Notes: generated from the sequence alone by a model not told the origin. 64,000 bases of DNA from Sphagnum compactum (GCA_965153455.1 OZ234500.1:12604557-12668556); one strand, 5' to 3'. Shown: positions 47,101 to 60,524, numbered from the stretch's first letter. Numbers and translations: made by a program.

Positions 47101-48235
47101 TTTTGAAAGAGGGAATTATGTATAGAGTGGGACAAGACAACAAAATGCATAAATGTTTAACCACCTCAGAAACACAGATTGTTCTGAAGGAGCTACATGA
47201 CGAAGTGGCTAGAGGACATTTTGCTATAGATATTATTGCAAATAAAATTTTGATGCAAGATATTGGTGGCCAACTTTATTCAAACATACTTATTACTTTT
47301 ACAAAAGTTGTGATAGCTGTAAAAAAGTTGGAGGATTCAAAACAAAAAGTTTGGCCAAGTTGGTAACAACACTTCCAAAGGAACCTTTTATGAAGTGGGG
47401 TCTAGATTCTATAGGTCCAATCAAACTAACAGAAAGATTAACTGGAAACAAACACATTTTGGTAGTTATAGATTATGCAACCAAGTGGGTAGAGGCAAAG
47501 GCACTCATAACCAATACTGCAATAGTTACAACCAAATTTATATATGAGTAACCAGATTTGGATGTCCATTGACCATAGTTATAGATCAAGGAATACATTT
47601 CATCAATAACACAATAAAACATTTGACAGAAACAATTTTTATTATAGCATGTTAGTACTACTACATATTATCCACATGGAAATGGACAAGTAAAGTCTAC
47701 TAATAAAGTCATTAGTAGACTATTGACCAAGTTGGTTAATGAGAAAAGAATAGACTGGGACGAACATATGTTTACAATTTTTTTTTCATACAGGATTGCT
47801 TACAAAGTGGCAATAGGTTATACACCCTACTAATTAGTCTATGGTTTACATCCTTTAATGCCAATAAAATATGTTCTGTTGGCTATTAGTGGGGACCACA
47901 AAGATGCAGAACCAACTTGAGTGCTAACAACCACAATTACAAAACTGGAAAAGTTATAAGAGAACGAATTGGAAGCTCAGAACAATGTGGGAGCCAACCA
48001 ATGGAGCATATTTTTGTGGAGTTAACAAAAAAATACAAAAAAACATTTCCAATTTGGAGATTATGTCTTATGGTTTCCCAAAGGAGAAAAAACACATCTT
48101 GGCAAATTCAAGAAAAGATGGTTTGGTCCATTTAAGGTATAGTATTTCTTACCCAATAATATTGTTTTTCTTATTTCTATTAACAATTTTGAACCAAACC
48201 CAGTATTGGTCAATGTTAATAAGTTGAAACCATAA
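47076..48235 (+). pseudogene. Ty3/gypsy integrase relic
   Basis: The zinc-binding head is visible (ELHDEVARGHF for the His pair, CDSCKKVGG for the Cys pair after a frame change near 47300). The core follows: [27 protein letters not shown], a second acidic region (IDQG), YYPHGNGQVKSTNKV, and EHMFTIFFSYRIAYKVA. In the last catalytic segment the usual GQAES reads GQVKS, so the third acidic residue is lost. Stops interrupt the frame at about 47550, 47830 and 47920. The C-terminal end (LWFPK, then NPVLVNVNKLKP-like sequence) stops near 48235. No flanking LTRs were recognised. Confidence 0.85.
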
Positions 48236-48306
48236 GTGGAAGCTAAATGTAGTTGGTGAGGAGAAAAGGTTGGGTATGGTTATTTTCAAGGGGTTCATGG
48301 TGAATA

Positions 48307-49914
48307 GTGTGCAAACAAACTGGAATGCAATTTGCATTGTTCATGGGATTGGAGATCCTATGGTCAATATGGTTAACAAAGAGTGGACATGTTTTTTTCC
48401 ATTTGACTAAGTCTTTCAACATACACACCAAGCAGCCGATCACACCTGAGTTCCATGATCAACACAAAGCCCTATGTTATGATTACAGGAAAGCCACATC
48501 CTTGGAGGAAGCTAACCTTCGATATGCTACCATTTGGTCATGGTGGTACTTGTTTAGAGCTACTAGCAAGGGCGCTATTCAAGAGTTCAACAATTGGCTC
48601 AACTTCTGGCACTTTCATGTGCGACAATGGGGAGCCTTCATGTTGGATGTAAATTCTTCCAAATTATTTTGTTCAAATTTTATTTTCCATGTGTCCTTTC
48701 TAAATTTTAACTTCATTCCTTTTATGTGCTTGTAAAAATTCTTTTTGGATGAAAAAGTTGATATGTTGACTTGTAACTTATCTAAAAACCTCCATAACAT
48801 TTGGCTATAAGAATTTGGCAATAGGGGTACTTGCTTCTTTATTGTAATGTTCGACAATGATGTGTGAGCATTCAAGTAGTCCTCATTATATTATGCATTC
48901 TTACAAGGAGGTGTATCTAGGACCGATCCAGACAAGAATGAAATTTTGTGCTTGTGCAAGGCTAGTTAGTTTGGGGACCCAGCCCAAATTACAACTACAA
49001 TTACCAATTACATTTCAAGCTTTGGTCTTTCCATTAGAATACCACATTTGGAAGGTGAGGAAATGTTTGGATTAGCTAAACGTAAGGTAGACCTTCCACC
49101 TAGGTTAAGAACATATTCACATCGGCATGATCAGTTGAACTTCTCTCGTCTGAAAATGGCCAATGCAATGATACCAATCAACCAGTTGTTAACTGTGGAT
49201 GTGGGGGAGATCAGCAGCCTTGATCCTATTATCATCCATAATGGTGCGGAGGTCCTTGAGTTCTTCTATGGGGCTGGCATTTGGCGAATTGAACACTGTC
49301 CCCCAAAGTCAAATAGTTGTTGTTCGGCGTTGCAAGCTAAAATCATTTCAAAACAAACAGATCGTGGTATTCCTATTCCATGTTATGTTGGTTATTAGTC
49401 TACAACCAAAGGTGTATCAATTGAACTACATAAGTTTTGGTTTTGTCATGATGACCTTATGCGTTGTGTGGGAAAAATAAGCAGGAAATATGCATGTAAT
49501 AAGCTAGCCTTGCCTCCCTTATGGCTCACGCAAGCAAGGAGAGATCTCATTCAAATTGAAGTGGTGGCATTGGAGGAGGATGGTTTCTTGCTCTCGAAGA
49601 AGCCAAAATGTCCCGTTGTTAATGAGGTTGGGGATGACATATATACACCCATGAACCAGCCTTCCACATGTGCCCCTCAAAATCTCTTTGGTGATGGTAC
49701 TTCTGCCCATGTCTATAAGCCATTGGATGTAGATGCTTGGCCCAAATCAAGGAATGGGAAGAATATTTGTCATCTCCACATGTTCAAACTATCCATTCTA
49801 CAAGAAAATAAGTGGGAGGTGGGACGAACTTTTGAAGCCACATTATTAACTCCCTCAAACATTCCTCTTTCAGGATATGGACGGATTTACTACCTCCTTT
49901 TAGGACTGCCATAA
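48307..49914 (+). pseudogene. Unidentified broken protein-coding relic
   Basis: Several open stretches lie in a row on the plus strand: 48307-48735 (WSWWYLF, FHVRQWGAFMLD), about 48975-49398 (FGLSIRIPHLEGEEMFGLAK, then RTYSHRHDQLNFSRLKMANA) and 49459-49914 (FLLSKKPKCPVV, NLFGDGTSAHVYKPLDVDA). Composition and codon pattern look like real protein, and frame changes or introns separate the blocks. A donor-like D|GTAAAT occurs near 48652. I do not recognise the family. A transposon-associated plant protein such as the plant mobile domain group is one possibility, not supported by a specific motif. Confidence 0.35.
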
Positions 49915-50468
49915 AGCCGTTAGTAATATGAAGTAACGATTAATGATTACTTGATTTGCAGTTGCATGGATTTTTCTTCCATGATGGTTTTGTCCCTCAG
50001 TAAGCGAGAGCTGTGGGTGCCATGTAAACACTTGTATTACATTTTGCAATATGCCATGTATTTGGGGGTTAGAAAACATTCATCCATTATCCATCCTACA
50101 GCTAGATAGAGGTTCATAGATTATTAAATCGTGCCAAAATCCTGGAGGTAAATTAGGTTGCAGTATCTTTAAATAGTTGTTAAATAAGACTGTTGTGGGT
50201 TCTATTATTTTGGAATGCATTTTGCTACAGAAATAAAAATATTCTTTAGCATGATGTGTGTAGTGCACTATTCATTAATTTCTCAAACATTTTCCCAAAT
50301 TCTATCATTATGTGGACTTCCTACCCTTGACTTATTACGTGACTTGACTTAACTTGCACAACTTATTATTTCATGCTTTTACATTGTAATGTAGCTCCTT
50401 CGAGTTTCACCTTTGACACCTTTTTTTGTAGATGAAGTTGGACATGAAAATTATGTGAGTCCAGTAAT

Positions 50469-50808
50469 TTCCATTCATCATAACTATTTTGGAATTACTT
50501 TCATCCATACACTCAACTAGCCAAAATTTTCATCCAAACAATTCGTCTACTTTTAATTATCATCCAAAAGTTCATTCATGTTCCACGTTCATTCGAATAT
50601 TTCAACTTTTTTGTAACTTTCATCCATGTGCATGTGGTTTTCATTTGACATAATTGTCTTGGAATTAGTTTCATCCATACATTTCAACATATCAAATCTT
50701 TCATCCAAACAATTCGTCTACTTAAAATTATCATCCAAAAAATTCATTGATGTTCAACTTTCATCCAAATTTTTCATCCATTTGGTGACTTTCATCCATT
50801 TACATGTG
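50469..50808. repeat. 170-bp tandem duplication rich in TTTCATCCA
   Basis: Two diverged units (about 50469-50638 and 50639-50808) share TTGGAATTA, TTTCATCCATAC, CATCCAAACAATTCGTCTAC, ATTATCATCCAAAA and CATGTGG in the same order at a 170-bp period. Confidence 0.8.
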
Positions 50809-50809
50809 G

Positions 50810-52390
50810 AAAAATAGTTTCCACGTCATTCTTACGTGGAATAGGAATATTTTAAGAATATTTTGTCCTCGTCATCAACATATTCAAAATATATCCATTC
50901 CTACCCATAGGGGCATGCTCATGCTCACATGATCACTTTGTGGTGTCATTATGTAAACATGAACACTTGAAGCTTGGGTTGTTAAAAACACAAAACTTGT
51001 TAATTGACAACACTAATTTAAATTTTCTAATCTTTCCAAGTTGTAACTATAACTTATTAATAAAAGAAGTTATTTTGAGTATAAAAATTTGAAAAAATAT
51101 GTGGACAACTATCTCCAAAATGCAAATAGAATTGGTTTTATAATTTTGGTAAATCTTAATATTTTAACACTGGTTCAATTATATTTTTGTTCTTGTACAT
51201 TTTTAGTTTTAGTTATGCAAAATCTATATTAAACTTCCACACAAAATCCAAAATGTTTTCACAACCACATTTCCCATAGTCCAAATATATGCACAGTTAT
51301 GAATCTATCATAATTCTGCCACAATAACTTCTTATATTGATATGTAGGAAAGGAACAATAGATCATGGAAAAATTACAAAAAAACAAAACATAAAAGTTC
51401 ATAGTTTAGCAACTTTGTGTATGTCCTCAAAAATTTTCCATCTCATACTACTATTCTATCTCTCTTGTCTCTGTACTCCCAAATTGATACTCCCTTTTGG
51501 AAAAGAAAAAGAACTTTTACAAAAAACTCCAAAGCCTCCTTAATGTTCAACTTTCCCACCTTAATTATTTTGAATTCTACTATAGTAGTCCTAATCTTAC
51601 CTACCTTGTAACTACTGAACCTACTTTGTCCAGCCTATCTTAGATTAGATATCACATTACCTACTCTCCTATACTTATCTAGTCTGATTACAATAGTATA
51701 GTCTTTCCCTTAACAAATTTATCCTTCATGAATGCAAATGTGGAAAAAGTTTGCTCATTTTCTACAGATCCAAGCACTAACACCATTACAATATCAACAA
51801 ATTTCAAGTATTCACTTAGTTATTGAGTGAACAAGCTATTGTTGCTAATTGTGACTCACAACTTGGTCACTGGATTAATATCAAATGGCTTGGCTATGGC
51901 CTTTGGCACCTAAATCTTCATGGTGAGCTTAAAGAAACACATTTGCAAATCTAAGAGGTTGGCATTCAAAGGTTTTACACTTTTCGTTTCACAATTATGT
52001 TTATTTATGACAACAAAATATAAGGAAAAACATAATTTGACATCATGTTACATCCAAAACTATGGATACACAATGTTTGAAAACATTCATCAACTTAGAA
52101 TCTAGAAATTGTTGATCCGATTCAATGATGAACATATCAATTGTAATAGAACATTGACATTTCACTTCCATAATAGGTGTTTGAAAAAAGTCCTTGCACA
52201 CAGGTTGGTTAGCCCCAACAAGTGGAATGAAAATGTGAATTAAATACTTGTGACTAGCCATATGAAAATCAAGTGTTTATATATGACTATTGAAGTCAAT
52301 AACCTAATCTTGGGTGATTGTAGCGAAACTATTTTCCACTACATTTAAAACACTTAAAAATGCTCAAGCTGGTAATTGGTTAGGTGAAAC
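50810..52390. other. AT-rich intergenic sequence
   Basis: No supported gene or clear repeat is seen. Confidence 0.4.
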
Positions 52391-52399
52391 CACACTACC

Positions 52400-52411
52400 G
52401 GGGGGGGGGGG
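52400..52411 (+). repeat. G12 homopolymer
   Basis: Twelve G residues in a row, 745 bp from a C17 run on the same strand. Confidence 0.95.
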
Positions 52412-53156
52412 CAACTTTGGGTAATTTCATGACATGTGCGTAAAGTGTACACCTACAAAATGTGTTGCATTTAATTTTGGGTTTCACTTTTAGTGTTTGG
52501 GCTTGATATTTTAATTTTCACAAAAGTGATGCTATGTAATATTACTTTAAAAACAAATTAAAAGATTAAAGTCAAGGAATAATTGGTATATTTATGGTAT
52601 ATGCAGTACAATAGAACTCTTTTTTTTTAGATTGCATTAGGTTTGGGTTTGAATTAATCAACCAAAAAATGTTTGAAATGAAAATTTTAAAAATGGCCCA
52701 CTTCACATATCTTGTCATGTTCCATTTGAAAGTGATGGTTTGTCAAAATGTTAATTTACCACATACTTATGGTCATTGCCCTGAGAAACATCAATTTGGG
52801 CTAAGATAATTGTCAAACTTTTCACATGGTTCGCAAACTTATTCCAATCATAGGGAATAAAAATGTTTAATAGATATTACAAATTTCATAAAGACTAAAG
52901 ACTAAAAATCATTTCAATCTGTTCATGAATATATTTGCAATTCTTAGTATGTTGTGATGTATTTTTTTTTGGCACACATATATTCTAACATCACATCATA
53001 TGAAATAAAAAATGTAATTTCTTTAACATTTGATTTTTTAAAGTTTTGGCCTACCATAATATGCAAAAACATTGTGAAAATCTTTTAAAATAATTACATG
53101 TTTGTAATTCAAACATGAAACCTTTGCAAAACAATACAATGTGACAAGAATCTTAG

Positions 53157-53173
53157 CCCCCCCCCCCCCCCCC
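53157..53173 (+). repeat. C17 homopolymer
   Basis: Seventeen C residues in a row at the distal edge of hAT relic copy B. Confidence 0.95.
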
Positions 53174-53179
53174 AGTGTG

Positions 53180-54432
53180 CTTTCACCTTGTTGCTAGATC
53201 TATATACATCATAAAAAGATCTTTTGGCAAATCTTTACAAATACTACAAAGTTGCAAATGAAGACATCCTTCCCCTATGCAAACTTGATCAAAGAATTGA
53301 TTACCTTCAACAATGGCAATAAACAAGACAAGCCCAATAACATGTGGAGATCACAAAGGAGGTTTAAATTCAACCTTGCTTGAATAACAATAACATTGTC
53401 CTATTACATCTTGACAATCGATGTCTTATACTTTGCCATCACACACTTCAAAGGTTCCAACATGCTTATCCATTGAATCTTCATGTTTTGCAAAATCTTT
53501 AGCCCCCCTATTTCCACGATCTTGGCAAATTTAATGAATCTCAAATGTCATTTATGGGAGTTGGAAAAATAAGAATATAGTGATTACAATAAATTTTCCA
53601 CCTTAGCCACCATGAATAAATAATTTAACAAAACTATTGTATGGAGAATATTTTTCCTTCAATTGAAATGTCACTCTAGTGCGACAACCTTGGAAAAGGG
53701 AGTTCCCATCAAACACCAAAATAAATGAACCTTGTGGTTGTTTCCCTTTTAGTCAAACCCTTTTACTACAAAAGGGATTGAACAATCACATAAGTAAGAT
53801 TATTTGCATTTCCACCCTCAACAACACATTGAAATGTGAGCAAAATAAGAATTTTTTTCCATGCATGCATCACATGCACATGTAATTAAAGCTAGGACTA
53901 ATCAACAATAGTAACTTTGTTTACATTCAAAGAAAGAATGCTCGCCCTAGCCATGTAACAATTTGAATTCTATTCAAACTTGTTCACACATGCAATTTGC
54001 TATCTCCCACCCAAACCCATCAAACCAATGTTTCATGGGATTGCCAAAACATTTAGCTTCACATATAAGTTTTACATTGTTATGAATTTTATCATGGGCA
54101 ACCATAATTGAGCAAGTGAAAATTAGGGAAAATTGCATAATCTTCTTCTTCCTATCAATGATTTAAATTACACCATGAATGACTTGCTACAACATTATTT
54201 TAAGACCCTTTATAACATAAAGCTTCTCATTGGCAACATGGGCATTGGTTTTCAAAAAGTAATGTTCCCCCACCTTTACCTTTGGCATAACTACCAAGAC
54301 CTTGTGAGGATTTGCATGTTTCCAAAGTGAATCAAGTTTGGGAACTAAAAACTTTTCTTTGACTTCAATTAGGGTGCATACCTTGCACCAAACTTGAACA
54401 ATTTTTCCATCAAAAGCTAGAATTGACTCCAC
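53180..54432 (-). pseudogene. hAT transposase relic, copy B, with BED zinc finger
   Basis: On the minus strand the head (54432-54187) reads VWCKVCTLIEVKEKFLVPKL, then SLWKHANPHK and KVGEHYFLKTNAHVANEKLY. Near 53540-53400 come LQNMKIQWISMLEPLKCVMA and KYKTSIVKM. Then follow LLCDLHMLLGLSCLLPLLKV, INSLIKFA and VFICNFVVFVKICQ, ending near 53200. These align block by block with copy A, so both come from one hAT subfamily. Stops are frequent between the blocks. Confidence 0.75.
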
Positions 54433-54439
54433 TCAAGGA

Positions 54440-57400
54440 AGCTTGGGTACCAAATATCTTCAAAGTACATGTTCAATTCATAGCCCTTCTTTTGTTTCTT
54501 GGTCAGTTCAACATTCTATTGTGCCAGAATTGGGTCCACAAGCACATAGTGGGGTTCCATAGTAGAATGAACTTCAATAAGAACATCATCATGATCCATA
54601 GAATGGTTGTTAGAAGCACCATACCCTTCATGGATTATGTCACCAAACAAATACTTGTATTGAAGTTCTTAAAGGATTGTAGCTTTGAGGGAAGCTTAGA
54701 CATGTCACTTGAACAACAAGCGAAGGAACATGAAAACACAAATATCAAAACAAACACAACCAAGTGACAAGAATATCCCAAGTCTCGACTCCCCAATAAG
54801 ACAAACATGAACATATGCTAAGAATTTAAAAAGCTTGAACTCAAAGAACTTAAAAAAATAGAAACACATGGAAAATGTTTAGGAATGAAGCTTGTACCTC
54901 TTTGCAATTCAATTGTCCTTTAGGGTTTAAGGTTACCAATCACACCTCAATGACAAATAGAAACATTGCACAAGCAAACCTAACAACTTTCGAAGTTTCA
55001 AGCTCTAACAACCAACCTCCTAAATCTCCATCCTTGACATTCAACAATTATTGTAGAATCCAAATTTGTGAAGGATTTCAAAATGCGAACTACATAAAAA
55101 ATCCTAACATTCATGAATCACTAGTGACCAATGTCATCATAAACTCAAAATTCTAAAGTTTCAACTAAAACTTGAAGACTTCAATTTAAACAAAATCTTC
55201 AATATCTCTAATGATTCCTTACCTTGATCCTATGATGCCAAATTCTACAACAAAACATTATGGGGGGTTGATGAAATACCATGAAATCTTGTAAATGTAG
55301 CTGACAAATTGAACATCAAATAATATGAGTAAAGGTGAATGTAAGAGATGGGAGGCAAGGATTTGGTTCCTCCATCCTCACAAATCTATGGTGGAAGTGG
55401 CTCCTTGATAATCAAGGATGGAGGAGTGCTTGCGATTGCACGTCAAGAGTCATAAGAATTTGACGATGGGGCCATCCTTTTTTAAACCTTCTTTCGCTTT
55501 GGCAGGCATTTTTTTCCGTGGGCCTTTCGGCGGAAATTCGCACCAAAAAAACAAACGCTGGTGCAAGGTGCAAGTTCTCTTGAGTCTGAGCTATTGGCCT
55601 TTTTCAGAAGGAGAAACGTACGGGCGACAAGTGCTGTTGTCGTCTCTTGCAGGGGGCACGAGAGAACCTGACGAGATCCAATCTTGTCGGAGACATGAAA
55701 CAAAGTGACAAATTCGTGAAAGGTGAGTTGTTTAACTTGCAAAGAACCTGACAACAATCAGTTCCACATATTTGGATTCTCCAGGTTGTTGGTTAGTGGC
55801 AAGCGGCAAGCCATATTGGCTTGCTAGGGATTCTCAAGACTTATTCACAGAAAGTAAGTGTAAGGTAACACCTAGGGTTAGGGTGGGGGAGTGTGCCCAA
55901 TAAGGGGTACAGGTGAAGTGTAGGAACGTAGCCATGCAACAATAATTGTAGGGTAATGTCCTTGGATTGGGCTGTTCCGGCCCTCTGCTACAGCTATAAG
56001 TTCAAATACATTGTGTAGAAAATTATCTATAGAATTATGATTGCAATTGCAATCTCAAGTGGGGAGAAAAATCATTGTATATAGGGTAGAACAGCCCATG
56101 AGCAATCACTTAAGTGCTCAGGGCAGGCCAGATCCAAGGGGAGGGCTTCGTTGTTTCTGGTGTGCAAACAAAACTTGAACCCCTCCTATTGGCGCATCTG
56201 ACGCACTAAAAATCATCAAAAAAAAATTAAAATTGAAAAATTTATGGCCCTGCAATGTAGAGGGGGTCAAGAATTTAAAAATACAAACCATTGAACCCTA
56301 CAAAGCCTAAACCCGATCGCCCAAAAAAGTCCTTATATGTTGCTCTGTTGCTATTCGAGTTCAAAGATGATTTGTAGAACTGAAGGTGGCGTTCCTGGAA
56401 CACTTTAAATCGTTTTAAATGAACAAGAAATGAGAAAGTTAGAAGCTTTGAAAGTAAGAGGGGTCCAAAGAGGAAAGAAGGAGCTTGAGGGGTCCCATAA
56501 CATTTTAAACCACTCAAAATGGAGCACAGATGATGAAGATTTAAAGAAGTGATTGGTGATAGGGTAGTGATCGGTGATGAGCAGTTCTACCCTAGCTTTA
56601 AGGGCTCCATAATTTTGGAGATTTTGCTGCCCTGCACCAAAACCAAAATTTACCTTTTCCCCACTCTAAACAATTTCCATCCATTTCAGCTTTTTTGATG
56701 ACACATGCAAATACTGAGTATTCAATGAGTGTGATCCCATGTCAAAGGTTCTCTTCTGGTTGTTTCGTATAGGAGAAGGTTTCCTAATTAGGCAATTTGA
56801 GGTCTCGTCCCCAGGGCAGCAGGTCAAGGTGACAATTTCCGAAAGAGCCTAATTAGGAAACCCTCGCTGGTGTAAAGAACCAGGACAGTTATTTTCTCTT
56901 TCATCTCTTCTTTCCGGCGTCTTTTTGGTTTCTTTTTGCGCGCCTTTTCCAGTTTGCAGAGATTTTACAGTGTTTCAGTTGGACAGACAGTTGTCATTCA
57001 AATTGAATTTTAATTTTGCAAAGTCTCTTCTCATTTGATCAATAATTTTAAAAATAAATAAAATAAAATTCTTTTTCAAATTTTCATTTCAAAATTTCAG
57101 GGAATCTGTTTTTGAATTTCTACTTCAAGAGTGTAACATTTTTGAATTTTTAAAAAGAAGTGAAGGGGAAAAAAGGACATTGAAAAAAAAGATAAATAAG
57201 GAAATCAGGTGAAGTAAAAGGTGAAAAAAGATAAAGAAAATAAATATTTTGAAAAGATGAAAAAATGAAACTGTAACTTATAGATTTCGAAAGGCCCAGT
57301 ACAGGCTGTACTCGGCCTCCCAAAATCGGACAAATCTGGTGAGATTGAGGCAGGGGAGAGTCCTAAATTTAGAGGCGAAGAAACCGTCGGGTTCTTTACC

Positions 57401-58470
57401 TGGGGAAGGAATTGATTATTTTAGCACGTGGTTGGAGAGTTGGTACCTAGAATCTGAAGTCAAATGCCACAGCTGTATGATTTTGCATGTGGTGGCTTCT
57501 TGTGTGCAAAACCTATGTTCCAAAAAAAGGGCTAAGATAAACGATCCAAACAATATAACTACAACAGCATACAGATGTCCCTATGAAAAACTAGCACATC
57601 CACTTAAGTACCTCTGAAATGATGTCCAAAATAAACAACTCACCAAATGTTGAGTGAGGTCAGTTCAATGTGCATTGCGTGCATACTACTAGCATTATTT
57701 GGTTTACAAAAACTGACTTGTTGGACATTTAGGTAGCATTTTATCAATGCAATGGAATGGTGATGATATGTGCAAAACAAAGTTGTGAAACAATGGCCAT
57801 GTTTAGCCTAGGTTCCAGGATAATGACCTGTAGTCTGGATGTCAGCCTAATTAAGTACCTATTTCCCTAGGAAATTCTAAATAGGTCAGATTAAAGCTTT
57901 GTGGTTGCCCGTTTGTAGCTGGTAAGATGTCCTTTTTGGTTTGGGTCGAGGGAATTCGGTGGTGAATACTTTCTTGTAAGGGGGCCAAATATCCCACCAG
58001 TTATTGATTTTACCAGGCTACTAATTTAAGGAAAAGTTTGAAGCCTGATTCTGTTTGATAAGAGAGAGTAGGGGGGAAAAAGAACTGCCTGAAGGTGTGT
58101 TAATTAGCAGCCAAAGAAAAGTTATAAACTTTTCATAATCTTTCAATTTCCAATATATGATCACATACAATATATTCTGGGCTTGTGGCCAATACCCACA
58201 AGCCAACATAGTCCACAGAGGAATGCTTCAAAAGCTGGATGTGTATAGAATACTAAAATTTATGCGACAAACCGATAGGCCCATTTGTACCTATGTAAAA
58301 TGAACAGTTGGATGGCACCAGTTACAAGTTACCACCAACAGGGTTTTTCACATGAGGTGGTGTTGGCACCTTAAGTGGAATTGTAACATCATGCCAAAAA
58401 ATCTGTGACAAAAAACTAGGTCACACAATCATCCAAACACAAAACACATGAAAAACATAGAACACACATA
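54440..58470. other. Intergenic, patchy composition
   Basis: The 55.4-56.0 kb part is less AT-rich and contains an ATG with a good downstream donor (55695, MKQSDKFVK then G|GTGAGT at 55722/55723), but no following exon was found. Minus-strand 56275-56517 and plus-strand 57339-57617 frames have no recognised domain. Confidence 0.4.
55368..55425. repeat. Inverted repeat, 11-bp arms
   Basis: TCCTCCATCCT (55368-55378) and AGGATGGAGGA (55415-55425) are exact reverse complements. Confidence 0.75.
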
Positions 58471-58477
58471 TATTAAA

Positions 58478-58560
58478 TGGTAGATATACTCTCAGAATCA
58501 CCCACCGGCATGAGCCTGTGGCCACCTGGTTCAGATCCTGGGACCACCTAAGTTACTGTG
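58478..58560 (+). repeat. Possible tRNA-related SINE fragment
   Basis: GGTTCAGATCC at 58528-58538 fits box B. A weak box-A-like TGGTAGATATAC lies upstream. The following sequence (TCTCTCTCTC near 58610) is low complexity. Confidence 0.25.
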
Positions 58561-59462
58561 TTTCTCAACAGAGAGAGGCTTGAGGTCTCTAAGGGTCAGA
58601 TCACTTTGATCTCTCTCTCTTGAGCCCACTAGCCTTCCTTCTCAATATCTTCAGACCATATGAACCCAGAACCACATCAAGCTTCCATAGGAACCCAAGT
58701 CCTGGATTACATTTTTCAACATAGATCCCTCAGCCCAAACAGATTGCATAATCCAGTGTACCTAACACCATCCCTCAAATTGACAACACATAAAAGCAAG
58801 AAAACAACACATATCAACTCCCCAGTGACTACTACACAAGTTTTACAAAGAACCACAACCCCTCCCTTGTATGATTCACATTGTAAAATCAACGGACCAT
58901 AGCTGTTTTTCGGAATTCCCTGTAATTAGGGTGCTCTCTCATGAAACGCAAGCCAACAACACTCACATACAGATCAACCCGACACACACATAGTGAGAAG
59001 AATTTCTGACCGTTCTCGAGACCTCTAAGATTTTCATCATCCCCCTTATTAACCATCAAAACCCAAACATAGACTAGATTTCTGCCTCTTCAAGTACATT
59101 GCGCAACGGATATCTCTGTACCTTTGTTGGAGACAGAAATCCCGCTTCTTTTCACCTAAAAACCTCTACCTACTAAAAAACCAAAACTCCCCCCCTGCAC
59201 TTATCTGCTTTGTTGTTTATCTTTCATCCGCTCCACAGTGAGATTTTCGCCTGCTACACTGCGTTTGGCAACTCCCTTGCCACACATTTCAGCCAACGTC
59301 GAGTAATATCCACAGCAGCATCCACATCCCAAATAAAGGAAAACGACATAAAAACTTCAAAGCCATAAACACCATTGCATCTCCATTAATGTTCTTCCTT
59401 GTCTCCATTGCCATCATGAGTAAACACTCCAGCCGAACATAGGAGAAAACGTTCTTTCCTTG

Positions 59463-59502
59463 AAACCCTAAAACTTCGTCTTGTACACATCCAAACCCTA
59501 AA
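59463..59502 (+). promoter_or_regulatory. Paired teloboxes
   Basis: AAACCCTAAA occurs at 59463-59472 and again at 59493-59502, 46 bp before an ATG in a strong context (59548). In plants such boxes mark promoters of growth-related genes. Here the downstream gene is uncertain. Confidence 0.4.
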
Positions 59503-59547
59503 AGTTAAAGACTTGTTACAAATCCTCCATCAAACCATTATTGAACA

Positions 59548-59583
59548 ATGGGTAGCAACGTTGCCGCCAACAATTCCAATTCG
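59548..59583 (+). other. Possible first coding exon or 5' gene fragment
   Basis: ATG at 59548 in the context AACAATGGG opens MGSNVAANNSNS, ending at TTCG|GTTTTT, a weak donor. The upstream C-rich sequence and teloboxes look like a promoter and leader. An open frame (59648-59887) follows, but no splice link is convincing. This could be a truncated gene start. Confidence 0.2.
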
Positions 59584-60524
59584 GTTTTTACATTATAACC
59601 TTTTTTTTTACTTGGCCTTCAAAAATCAATGCAAATGTAGTTGAATTGTGTATTTTTTGTTCAAATGCCTACCCTTTTGCCCAAAGAAGGAAAGAACAAG
59701 CCTATGTAACAAACATGAACTTTGTGGGACTACCTTAATCGATTATCCACAATCAACTGATGAAAGCATGGAAAATATAGTCCATTGGATCCTTTTGCCA
59801 AAATGTACTTGTCACTGGAAGAGGTCAGTTAGGTGGCTTTGTGACACCAAACAGGAGATAGAGGTGTTTTTTGCCATAGTGCTATAAATTAATGCCCTTC
59901 CAAGACTTATATGTAACGTAAACATTAGTGTTTTTCTTTCTGGCAAATTATCGCCAGATTATTTTTTTTTTAAAGGGACAACTACTAATCAAAAGGGGAA
60001 TTTTTGTAAAAACCCAAAACGCATTTGAAAATGACTATGATAGACTAGAATGTTTGGGGATGATAGCAGGGAATTGCCAAACAGTAATGAAAGTTGCCAC
60101 ATTGTGTGTATGAGAGTCATTGTTATTGTCAAATTGTCACATCTAGGCCATCCAAAGGGCATTCACAACACCATTTATGAATGTTAAGTGAGTGATACAT
60201 CTTTTTTGGAACATTTTGTTGTTTTTTTACGATTATCAGTCAATCTAATTGATTATAGGTCAGCAATAGTAAAGGACGAAGGAATTTATGAGTTGCAGCT
60301 TTCAAGGGTTAACATTTTGCGCAAAGCGTTAAACACCCCTTAACGAGCTATGTTCAGCATTGGTTTTGTTTGTCTTTTTACACACCTTTTTCAAGGTTGC
60401 ACAGTTTTGCAAGAAACCATGCAACCTGGTTTTCAATGTTCTTCAGTTCTTCAAAAGAAATGAATAACATTATGTTGTTCTTCATAGGCAAATGTTTTCT
60501 ACATATTGTTTTGCATTACAGGCA

